Assembly (NCBI GenBank): GCA_016219455.1
Contig: JACRMZ010000080.1
Location: forward strand, 1 to 6,666
DNA: 6,666 nucleotides
Source of the DNA: Candidatus Aenigmatarchaeota archaeon
Lineage (GTDB): Archaea > Aenigmatarchaeota > Aenigmatarchaeia > PWEA01 > JACRMZ01
Reading direction: 5' to 3'
The notes under the pieces were generated by a model. The model was not told where the DNA came from, searched no databases, and was given only the letters and a program-made list of their open reading frames with translations. Both the position numbers and the translations under genes were made by a program. Of this stretch, positions 1 through 5,202 are shown piece after piece (the first letter of the stretch is position 1; every line of letters starts with the position of its first letter).

Positions 1-129
1 CCCGTAAACGCTTTCAATATCAAACATGTTGCTGCTGTATTCTGCTTTCCATAGCCCTGCTGGCTGGTTTTCGCCAAGTTCGACTACGAACTTTTCGCCG
101 ACAAGAAGGCTTTTCTCAATCTTTTCCAT
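1..129 (-). CDS. N-terminal fragment of unknown protein, possibly chagasin-like (I42) inhibitor
   Basis: An open frame of 43 codons runs from an ATG at 129 to the window edge without a stop, so only the N-terminus is visible. There is no signal peptide or membrane segment. The pattern VGEKFVVELGENQPAGLW (residues 10-27) recalls the start of chagasin-type cysteine protease inhibitors (MEROPS I42), where a Gly-Glu strand is followed by a NPTTGYxW-like loop; here the loop reads NQPAGLW, so the match is loose. The start is supported by a GTGAT Shine-Dalgarno motif 5 nt upstream and a TATA box about 26 nt upstream. The gene is real with fair confidence; the family is a guess from a short fragment. 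Confidence 0.6.
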   Translation of the reverse strand, partial: MEKIEKSLLVGEKFVVELGENQPAGLWKAEYSSNMFDIESVYG

Positions 130-223
130 ATTCAATCACGATACATCTGTATTTTATAACTACCAATTAGTGATTAAAATATAAATATACCATATTCCAA
201 CGATACCCAAAGGGGTTCAACGA
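130..223 (-). promoter_or_regulatory. Intergenic region with promoter for the gene at 1-129
   Basis: This AT-rich spacer lies between the helicase stop and the start at 129. On the minus strand, TTATAAAATA at 159-150 is a good archaeal TATA box centred about 26 nt before the ATG, and GTGAT at 139-135 is an SD-like motif. A second AT stretch at about 190-172 (TATATTTATATTTTAATC) could be an alternative TATA box giving a leadered transcript that contains the GTGAT, or a T-rich terminator for the helicase operon. The small ACCC/GGGT inverted repeat near 204-215 is too weak to call a terminator. Confidence 0.55.
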
Positions 224-1492
224 TTATCTCCTTCTTGGTCCCCTTCCAAAACCCCTTCTTGGCCCTCCTCTTTTTGGGCCGCCGTGGCCTCTGGGGCCGC
301 CTCTTCCAGGGCCTCTGAACCCCCTTCTGCTTATTGAAGATATTTCCAATCTTACAGGCTTAAACTCCTCCTTTTCAAGCTTTGTTATGGCGCTTTTTGT
401 CAGGTCCATTACTGCACCGAAGTTCCTGTAGTCTTCCGCTGACAAAAGCGATATAGCTTTGCCGCTTGCCCCCGCTCTCGCTGTACGGCCTATCCTATGC
501 GTATACGTAGTGGGGTCCTGGGGGATATCGTAATTGTAAACGTGCGTGACATTGTCTATGTGAAGGCCGCGCGCCGCAACATCCGTAGCAACGAGAACCT
601 CAACCTCGCCAGCCTTGAACGCATCCACTGTGCGCTCCCGCGCTGCCTGAGACATATCGCCGTGCAGCTCTGCCGCCCTGAATCCGTTCTTCTTGAGGTT
701 CTTGCCTATCGTGTCAGCCATCCTCTTGGTGTTGCAAAACACAAGATTAAGATTTGCCTTCTCCTTTGAAAGCAGGTGGACAAGCAACGAGAACTTTTCG
801 TCCCTCCTGATATCATAATAGAACTGATCCAGAAGCCTGACAGGCGACGGCTTTATTTTTATCTGCACTGGTGCCTTGAGATACCTGTGGCTCAGCCTTA
901 GTATCTCGTCAGGAAGCGTTGCAGAGAACAGGCAAGTCTGCCTCGAAGCAGGAATGTTTCTTATTATCTGCTCTATGTCCTCTATGAATCCCATGTCAAG
1001 CATCCTGTCTGCTTCATCAAGGACCAAAAACCTGACTTCATGAAGTGGCATGTGGCCGCGCCTCAATAAGTCGAGCAGCCTTCCAGGCGTGCCGACGACA
1101 ATTTCAGCCCTTCCTACCTGCGATATCTGGACGTTTATGGATGAGCCTCCGTAGACAGTCAGGATATTGAACTTCTTGCTGCCTGAAAACCTCTTGAACT
1201 CCTCTGTTATCTGGAGCGCAAGCTCCCTTGTTGGCGCTATCACAAGCACCTGAAGGCCGCGCCCTTTCTCTGTCCTTTCTATCAATGGGAGCGCAAATCC
1301 CAGAGTCTTCCCGGAACCTGTTTCCGACTGCGTCTGGACGTCCTTGCCTGCAAGGAGTGCCGGTATCACATACTTCTGGACAGGCGTTGGAGAAAGGATG
1401 CTGTTCTTTTTCAGAAGCTCTATTATTGATGAATCAAGCCCCATACCCTCGAACTTTTCTGCCGGCGTAAAACCTGTAGTCTTTTTTTCCAT
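224..1492 (-). CDS. DEAD-box ATP-dependent RNA helicase with RGG tail
   Basis: Superfamily 2 RNA helicase of 422 residues that would unwind or remodel RNA duplexes in the cytoplasm using ATP. The motifs run in order: Q motif ending at Gln39 (SPTPVQ), motif I SETGSGKT (56-63), Ia PTRELALQ (87-94), GG (115-116), Ib TPGR (135-138), II DEAD (159-162), III SAT (190-192), IV around LVFCNTK (250-256), V ATDVAARGLHID (302-313) and VI HRIGRTARAG (332-341). Both RecA-like domains are complete. From about residue 389 the tail is almost entirely Gly, Arg and Pro, with RGG-type repeats typical of nonspecific RNA binding. It is the second gene of an operon, 9 nt after the COG2403 gene, with GTGAT 3 nt before its ATG. 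RhlE/DeaD-like by architecture; roles in ribosome assembly or cold adaptation are family knowledge, not shown here. Confidence 0.97.
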   Translation of the reverse strand: MEKKTTGFTPAEKFEGMGLDSSIIELLKKNSILSPTPVQKYVIPALLAGKDVQTQSETGSGKTLGFALPLIERTEKGRGLQVLVIAPTRELALQITEEFKRFSGSKKFNILTVYGGSSINVQISQVGRAEIVVGTPGRLLDLLRRGHMPLHEVRFLVLDEADRMLDMGFIEDIEQIIRNIPASRQTCLFSATLPDEILRLSHRYLKAPVQIKIKPSPVRLLDQFYYDIRRDEKFSLLVHLLSKEKANLNLVFCNTKRMADTIGKNLKKNGFRAAELHGDMSQAARERTVDAFKAGEVEVLVATDVAARGLHIDNVTHVYNYDIPQDPTTYTHRIGRTARAGASGKAISLLSAEDYRNFGAVMDLTKSAITKLEKEEFKPVRLEISSISRRGFRGPGRGGPRGHGGPKRGGPRRGFGRGPRRR

Positions 1493-1495
1493 AAA

Positions 1496-1500
1496 ATCAC
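1496..1500 (-). promoter_or_regulatory. GTGAT ribosome binding site of the helicase gene
   Basis: The 9-nt spacer between the COG2403 stop (TAA at 1504-1502) and the helicase ATG (1492) reads AGTGATTTT on the minus strand. GTGAT pairs with the conserved AUCAC near the 16S rRNA 3' end. It fixes the helicase start and shows that the gene can be translated from a two-gene mRNA. Confidence 0.7.
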
Positions 1501-1501
1501 T

Positions 1502-2812
1502 TTACCTCTTCAATGCTTTTTTAACTATGTCGCTCAAATCCGGCTTCCCAATCTCCTTTAGGTCGTAGAACGCACGGATCATTGGCTTGTTGGTCTTTAT
1601 TATCCTTCTCAGATCAATCGGTGTCCCCACGATGACTGCATCACACGGAACCTTGTTTATCGTCTGCTCAAGTTCGGCAATCTGCTTATTGCCATATCCC
1701 AGTGCCGGGAGAACGTTCCTTATGTGCGGAAACTCTTCAAATGCCTTCTTTATCGAACCGACAGCATATGGCTTGGGGTCGACAAGCTCGCATCCGGCAT
1801 TTTTTGCAGCCACTGCTGCAGCGCCGTCAGCCAATCCCCCATGCGTTATGGTCGGGCCGTCTTCAACTGCAAGGACCTTCTCTCCTCCATGAAGCTTCTT
1901 GTCAAGCGCAACAGGAGAAGCCGCCTCCATGATTATCGCCCTTGGATTCGTGGCTTGTATGTTGTCCCGCACCCTTTCCACCTCATGTGCGTCCGCAGAG
2001 TCCACCTTGTTTATTATGACAACGTCGGCCATCCTCAAATTTGTCTCGCCTGGGTGGAAAGTGAGCTCATGGCCTGCGCGCCGCGGGTCAGCGACAACGA
2101 TGCTCAAGTCGGGCTTTATGAACGAAAAATCGTTGTTTCCGCCATCCCAAATTATGACGTCTGCCTCCTTCTCTGCGGCACGAAGGATCTTCTCGTAATC
2201 AACGCCGGCATAAACAATCACGCCGTTCTTTATGTGATGCTCGTACTCTTCCTCTTCCTCTATTGTGCACTCATTTTTTTCCATGTCACTGACTGACGCA
2301 AAACGCTGGACTATTTCCTTCCGGAGATCGCCGTATGGCATAGGGTGCCTCAGTATGACTGCACGTTTGCCCATATCCTTTAAAATTGTGGCTATTTTCC
2401 TTGTTGTCTGGCTCTTGCCGCTCCCTGTCCTAACAGCGCACACGCTTATTACCGGTTTCGTTGACTTCAGCATCGTGTCTGCCGGCCCCAAAAGCCTGAA
2501 CGATGCGCCATTGGCAAGCGCAGTGGAGGCACGGTGCATAACATACTCATGCGAAACGTCAGAATAGGCAAAAACGACATCGTCTATAGTGCGAGCCTTT
2601 ATCAGCTCTGAAAGCTTTTCTTCCTGGTAAATTGGTATCCCTTTGGGGTATCTTGGGCCTGAGAGCTCTGGAGGGTAGTTTCTGCCAGAGATGTTGGGTA
2701 TTTGCGCTGCTGTGAAGCAGACTACTTCGTAATTTGGGTTCTCCCTAAAGTAGGTGTTGAAATTATGAAAGTCCCTTCCTGCGGCACCCATGATTATCAC
2801 TTTCCTTACCAT
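1502..2812 (-). CDS. COG2403 P-loop protein, cyclic 2,3-diphosphoglycerate synthetase-like
   Basis: A 436-residue soluble protein. The N-terminus (3-110) looks like a Rossmann/CoA-binding-type domain, starting VIIMGAAGRDFHNF. It is followed by a P-loop, VRTGSGKSQT (127-136), an acidic IWDGGNNDFSF segment (221-231) that may serve as Walker B, and NKVD (268-271) resembling a GTPase G4 motif. The family is annotated as predicted GTPase; its characterised member is the cyclic 2,3-diphosphoglycerate synthetase of Methanothermus, which closes the phosphoanhydride ring of 2,3-bisphosphoglycerate with ATP. Length is close to that enzyme's. Whether this homologue makes cDPG cannot be told from sequence. 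The frame is open to 2941, but ATG 2812 is preferred because the protein begins at its first beta strand there and a TATA box lies 28 nt upstream. First gene of an operon with the helicase. Confidence 0.85.
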   Translation of the reverse strand: MVRKVIIMGAAGRDFHNFNTYFRENPNYEVVCFTAAQIPNISGRNYPPELSGPRYPKGIPIYQEEKLSELIKARTIDDVVFAYSDVSHEYVMHRASTALANGASFRLLGPADTMLKSTKPVISVCAVRTGSGKSQTTRKIATILKDMGKRAVILRHPMPYGDLRKEIVQRFASVSDMEKNECTIEEEEEYEHHIKNGVIVYAGVDYEKILRAAEKEADVIIWDGGNNDFSFIKPDLSIVVADPRRAGHELTFHPGETNLRMADVVIINKVDSADAHEVERVRDNIQATNPRAIIMEAASPVALDKKLHGGEKVLAVEDGPTITHGGLADGAAAVAAKNAGCELVDPKPYAVGSIKKAFEEFPHIRNVLPALGYGNKQIAELEQTINKVPCDAVIVGTPIDLRRIIKTNKPMIRAFYDLKEIGKPDLSDIVKKALKR

Positions 2813-2883
2813 AACGTGGGTTATGGGGGCTGAATCTATAAAAACCCCACTTGCTTTTATCCTTGAAATACTCATTATGCTCG
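2813..2883. promoter_or_regulatory. Divergent promoter region, COG2403 gene and OB-fold gene
   Basis: The 71-nt gap between the two divergent ATGs holds a minus-strand box TTTTTATAG (2844-2836), centred about 28 nt before the COG2403 ATG. On the plus strand CTTTTAT (2854-2860) is centred about 26 nt before ATG 2884. The plus-strand reading of the first box, TATAAAAA (2837-2844), is an alternative for the OB-fold gene, about 43 nt from its start. No clear SD precedes either ATG, so both mRNAs are probably leaderless or nearly so. Confidence 0.55.
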
Positions 2884-3213
2884 ATGGATACATTTGAACA
2901 GAAGAAACGGCTTCCAGCAGTTCCTTCAAAAGCCTCGGCACTGCCAGAATCCGGAAGGGTGTCTGTCATAGGCACATTAGTTGATTTTGATGACGACTCA
3001 TTGGTTATTGATGACGGCACGGGAAGTGTGACTGGCAGGCTTTCAGATGAGACAATAAAGAATTGCGTTCTGGACAAAGGCGGCATTTTCCGGTTAATCG
3101 GGAGGATGAGCGGCAATGAAGTAACCGCAGAGATTATACAGGACTTCAACGGCTTTGATTCGAAACTCTATGAGAAAGCATTGGAAATGTTCAGAAAGGA
3201 GGTAAAAGTATGA
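2884..3213 (+). CDS. Small OB-fold nucleic-acid-binding protein
   Basis: A 109-residue protein consisting of a single OB-fold. After a polar leader, strands appear as RVSVIGTLVDFDDDSLVIDD (25-44), GTGSVTGRL (45-53), GIFRLIGRMSG (67-77) and EVTAEIIQDF (79-88), closed by a helix FDSKLYEKALEMFRKE (91-106). The V-x-G-x-V-x-x-x-x-x-x-L-x-I-D-D-G-T-G pattern is typical of RPA32/Stn1/RecG-like OB domains that bind single-stranded DNA or RNA. There is no zinc site or catalytic motif, so a binding role or an accessory subunit of a larger complex is likely; that is inference. ATG 2884 is chosen over an in-frame TTG at 2851 because of the TATA spacing. Its TGA stop overlaps the next ATG (ATGA, 3210-3213), which implies coupled translation. 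Confidence 0.82.
   Translation: MDTFEQKKRLPAVPSKASALPESGRVSVIGTLVDFDDDSLVIDDGTGSVTGRLSDETIKNCVLDKGGIFRLIGRMSGNEVTAEIIQDFNGFDSKLYEKALEMFRKEVKV
3197..3202 (+). promoter_or_regulatory. AGGAGG Shine-Dalgarno of the DUF3467-like gene
   Basis: AGGAGG lies inside the end of the OB-fold gene, 7 nt before the ATG at 3210. It is one of the strongest SD motifs in the window and supports both the ATGA overlap and the chosen start of the downstream gene. Confidence 0.8.
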
Positions 3214-3509
3214 AAGAGATGAAAGTAAAGCCGTCCGGCTCCATGTATGCTGAAGAGGTCATGGTGATAAACACCATAAAATCCGAGAAGAATGGCGAAG
3301 ATGTCAACAAGCAGGGCTTTATGCGGCTGACCTTCGTTGATACGCTTAGCGGAAAAGCGGTTGCAGACGTCACCGTGAGCAGCATAACCGCCAGAGCCCT
3401 TCATAAAATCCTTTCGGAAAACATTGCAAAAATGGAAAAGGACCTGAAAAGCAAGGACGCTCCAGAGCAGATTGTGGAAAGCAAGGAGTCAACGACCTAC
3501 ATCGGCTAG
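3210..3509 (+). CDS. DUF3467-like small protein, unknown function
   Basis: A 99-residue protein of unknown function. Residues 9-20 (SGSMYAEEVMVI), the central strand FMRLTFVDTLSG and the helix ITARALHKILSENIAKMEKDLK (59-80) recall DUF3467 proteins, in which a YAN-V strand, a central strand and a closing helix of the type SPxHAKxLLxxLxENIxxYE are common. The resemblance is from memory and moderate. The C-terminal 20 residues are polar and probably disordered. It is cytosolic, with no signal or membrane segment. Translation is coupled to the OB-fold gene by an ATGA overlap with a strong SD, so the two products probably act together. Its TAG stop overlaps the convergent stop of the minus-strand gene. 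Confidence 0.75.
   Translation: MKEMKVKPSGSMYAEEVMVINTIKSEKNGEDVNKQGFMRLTFVDTLSGKAVADVTVSSITARALHKILSENIAKMEKDLKSKDAPEQIVESKESTTYIG
3506..3509. other. Shared CTAG carrying both convergent stop codons
   Basis: The tetranucleotide CTAG is its own reverse complement. It supplies TAG for the plus-strand DUF3467-like gene (3507-3509) and TAG for the minus-strand frame (3508-3506). The two coding regions therefore abut with no spacer, and no terminator separates the convergent transcripts. Confidence 0.8.
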
Positions 3510-3880
3510 AAGTATTTGCCCCTTGGCGGGTCTGTCATCCTGACATTCCTTACTTTCTCCAAGTATTCTTCTTTAGTGTACCATTCGACTTTTCCTTTTC
3601 CAAACTCCTGCTCCCATGCGCTTGCGTATTCCTTCACAAACTCGTCTTGCCAGAATAGTCAAGTTCTCCGATGACGAACGTGAACATAATCGGCATAGTC
3701 AAAGGTTATCTTGAAAATCAAGTCCCTATCGTCGCCATCACCTTTCCATATGTTGTAATGGTCCCCAAACATATTGATATCATCTTCGATAAAATACTGC
3801 TCGGAGAAAATCGTATCGCCTATTTCTTTTATGTACCTGTCATCAAGGGCTTTCTTCCTTTCCTCGAATGTCGCAGTCAT
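3506..3880 (-). pseudogene. Unknown small protein gene interrupted by in-frame TGA
   Basis: The frame begins at ATG 3880, overlapping the metallophosphoesterase stop (ATGA), and gives 73 residues before a TGA at 3661-3659. It then continues in the same frame with 50 further residues (starting LFWQDEFVKEYASAWEQEFG) to a TAG at 3508-3506. The second part has natural composition, rich in Glu, Lys and aromatic residues with amphipathic character, and ends exactly against the convergent gene, so the ancestral product was probably about 124 residues. I do not recognise the family. It is acidic and soluble with no signal peptide. Explanations: nonsense mutation, sequencing error, paired small indels, or readthrough. 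No in-frame start with an SD is obvious after the TGA, so the second half is probably not an independent gene. Confidence 0.65.
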
Positions 3881-4659
3881 TTCCTGAAATCGATTTTCCT
3901 TATCCTATATGACACTTTGTCGCCGTCTATTTCCACTACCCCTACCCTTCCGTCCTTGTATGCAGCCGCATTGAGCGAAAGGTTGGAAACCTGCTCGTTT
4001 TCCCCGACGTCTGCGCATTCAGGAATAGATTTTCCAGGAGATTTGAACGCATGGCTTTCATGTATGTGCCCGGCAACTGCAAGCAATGGAATAGGGTTTC
4101 CATAGCCGCCTTCTATTAGGACAGTAAGGTCAATGCTCCCGATGCTTCCGGCATGGAATGTGTAGTCCCCGTACTCCCTTGGGGGCTCGTGCGACTGGAA
4201 GATTATTTTCCTGTCAAAGTTGTCCTCAAAGAGCTTTGCAAGGTATTGTGCGTCTTCCGCTGGGTCGTGGGTGAATGAATCCTTGCCGAACCCCTTCAGA
4301 ACGCTGCCGCCATAGGGAACTATTGCGAACTCATCCTTGAGGAAAATTTCTGTTTTCGTCATATCCCTGACATTTGGGAACTTTTTGCAAACATTTTCCA
4401 TAACTGCCGCATAATGCGTTCTTGGCTCATGGTTCCCGGGAATGACAAAAACATCCTTCCCGCATGAGGCAAGTCCTGAAATCGCGCTTTCTATTTCCTT
4501 CAGGTATTTTTCATCATCTCTTCCGTACTTCCAAAGGCTGTTGACATAATCGCCGTTTGAAAGTATGAAATCCACGCCCTCTTCCCTGAAAACCTCGACG
4601 GCCTTGGACACATCCTTTCCGTGCATGTCTGAGATAACGCCGATTTTCTTTTTTGCCAT
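3877..4659 (-). CDS. Calcineurin-like metallophosphoesterase
   Basis: A 260-residue cytosolic metal-dependent phosphoesterase. All motifs of the family are present in order: DMH (Asp11, His13), GD (36-37, in GDYVN), GNHE (75-78), SHEPP (His157) and GHIH (197-200), which together coordinate a two-metal centre. It resembles the Icc-related predicted phosphoesterases (COG2129-like), whose substrates are mostly unknown, so no substrate is assigned. The usual last Asp of a GDxxD motif is Asn40, a tolerated change. ATG 4659 is chosen over an in-frame start at 4677: the protein begins MAKKKIGVISDMHG at the first strand, GTGAT lies 3 nt upstream, and a TATA box is centred 26 nt upstream. It leads a two-gene unit with the interrupted gene at 3506-3880, joined by an ATGA overlap. 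Confidence 0.93.
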   Translation of the reverse strand: MAKKKIGVISDMHGKDVSKAVEVFREEGVDFILSNGDYVNSLWKYGRDDEKYLKEIESAISGLASCGKDVFVIPGNHEPRTHYAAVMENVCKKFPNVRDMTKTEIFLKDEFAIVPYGGSVLKGFGKDSFTHDPAEDAQYLAKLFEDNFDRKIIFQSHEPPREYGDYTFHAGSIGSIDLTVLIEGGYGNPIPLLAVAGHIHESHAFKSPGKSIPECADVGENEQVSNLSLNAAAYKDGRVGVVEIDGDKVSYRIRKIDFRK

Positions 4660-4776
4660 ACAATCACATTTAAGCAAACGTTTTTATACGTTGTGCGGTC
4701 TCGTTTTTCATCTCCAACAGTGACTATGTCCCAAATTCCCCCCAGTTTCCGCCAAAAACACCGGCATCCTCAACAC
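4660..4776 (-). promoter_or_regulatory. Intergenic region with metallophosphoesterase promoter
   Basis: On the minus strand CGTATAAAAACG (4691-4680) holds a TATA box centred about 26 nt before the ATG at 4659; it is nearly palindromic and also reads TTTTTATA on the plus strand. GTGAT at 4667-4663 is SD-like. The rest (about 4692-4776) has no convincing gene or stem-loop; a short T run near 4753-4757 is the only candidate for a T-rich terminator of the phosphatase gene. Confidence 0.55.
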
Positions 4777-5172
4777 TCACATATTGATGAATTTTTCGAC
4801 GTTTCCAATAATAAAGTCCCGTATTTCCCGTATATCATTCCTCTTGTCGGCTGTCGTGTCCCGGGTATCCCAGAGGATGATTTTTCCAGCGTATTCAGGC
4901 GGAAGCTCCGCTGGTATCCTCCGGTCCATCGCTATTATATAGTCTGCTTCACCCATCGCGCTTTTTGAAAGGGCTTTTGGCTGTCCTTGCATATCAATCC
5001 CAACTTCAAGCATCGCTTCCTTCACCGTCTCTGGTATGTAGTTATTAACATTGTCTTGCGGTCTCAGCCCCGCGCTCTTTGCATAATCGCAACCTGTGTA
5101 AAAATTGTAATACGCTTCGGCTATCTGACTCCTGAAAACGTTGCCCATGCAAACAAAGAGTATTTTATTCAT
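4777..5172 (-). CDS. Low-molecular-weight phosphatase / ArsC-like protein
   Basis: A 131-residue single-domain protein of the low-molecular-weight tyrosine phosphatase and arsenate reductase fold. The phosphate loop near the N-terminus reads VCMGNVFRSQIAEA (7-20), giving the CX5R signature Cys8 to Arg14 followed by Ser15. The second Cys common in CxGNxCRS enzymes is Phe13. Further on SAGL (33-36) is typical of the family. The usual C-terminal Asp-Pro acid loop is replaced by DTRDTT (102-107), where Asp105 or Asp102 would have to act as general acid. It could hydrolyse phosphotyrosine, a small phosphate ester, or reduce arsenate; the sequence does not decide. Redox cysteines of thioredoxin-linked ArsC are not evident. 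The gene lies 25 nt after the phosphoglycerate dehydrogenase but has its own TATA box. Confidence 0.88.
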   Translation of the reverse strand: MNKILFVCMGNVFRSQIAEAYYNFYTGCDYAKSAGLRPQDNVNNYIPETVKEAMLEVGIDMQGQPKALSKSAMGEADYIIAMDRRIPAELPPEYAGKIILWDTRDTTADKRNDIREIRDFIIGNVEKFINM

Positions 5173-5190
5173 AACGACTATTTGGTAATT

Positions 5191-5202
5191 AATATATTTA
5201 TA
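5191..5202 (-). promoter_or_regulatory. TATA box of the phosphatase gene overlapping upstream stop codon
   Basis: TATAAATATATT on the minus strand (5202-5191), with TATAAATA centred about 26 nt before the ATG at 5172, fits an archaeal promoter. The same bases contain the TAA stop of the dehydrogenase gene (5200-5198). The phosphatase can thus be transcribed on its own as well as by readthrough. Confidence 0.6.

Noticed and set aside
201..220. Small inverted repeat ACCC/GGGT after the helicase stop as a terminator
   Set aside because: The stem is only 4 bp and no T run follows directly on the minus strand.
1724..2296. 190-codon plus-strand open frame opposite the COG2403 gene
   Set aside because: It is rich in Cys, Leu and Val without a recognisable domain and fully antisense to a motif-bearing gene.
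2763..3149. 128-codon minus-strand open frame covering the divergent promoter and the OB-fold gene
   Set aside because: It overlaps the start of the COG2403 gene in another frame and lies antisense to a convincing OB-fold; its Ser/Pro-rich translation looks non-coding.
3659..3661. Selenocysteine at the in-frame TGA
   Set aside because: No known selenoprotein context, no obvious SECIS-like hairpin noticed, and Sec is limited to few archaeal groups. The residues around it are not redox-like.
3659..3661. Genome-wide UGA reassignment (to Trp or Gly)
   Set aside because: TGA is the stop of the OB-fold gene, the metallophosphoesterase and the phosphatase, two of them in ATGA overlaps with the next start, and no other recognised gene has an internal TGA.
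4693..4968. Plus-strand open frame beginning in the 4660-4776 spacer
   Set aside because: Most of it is antisense to the phosphatase gene; it has no domain pattern and no SD.
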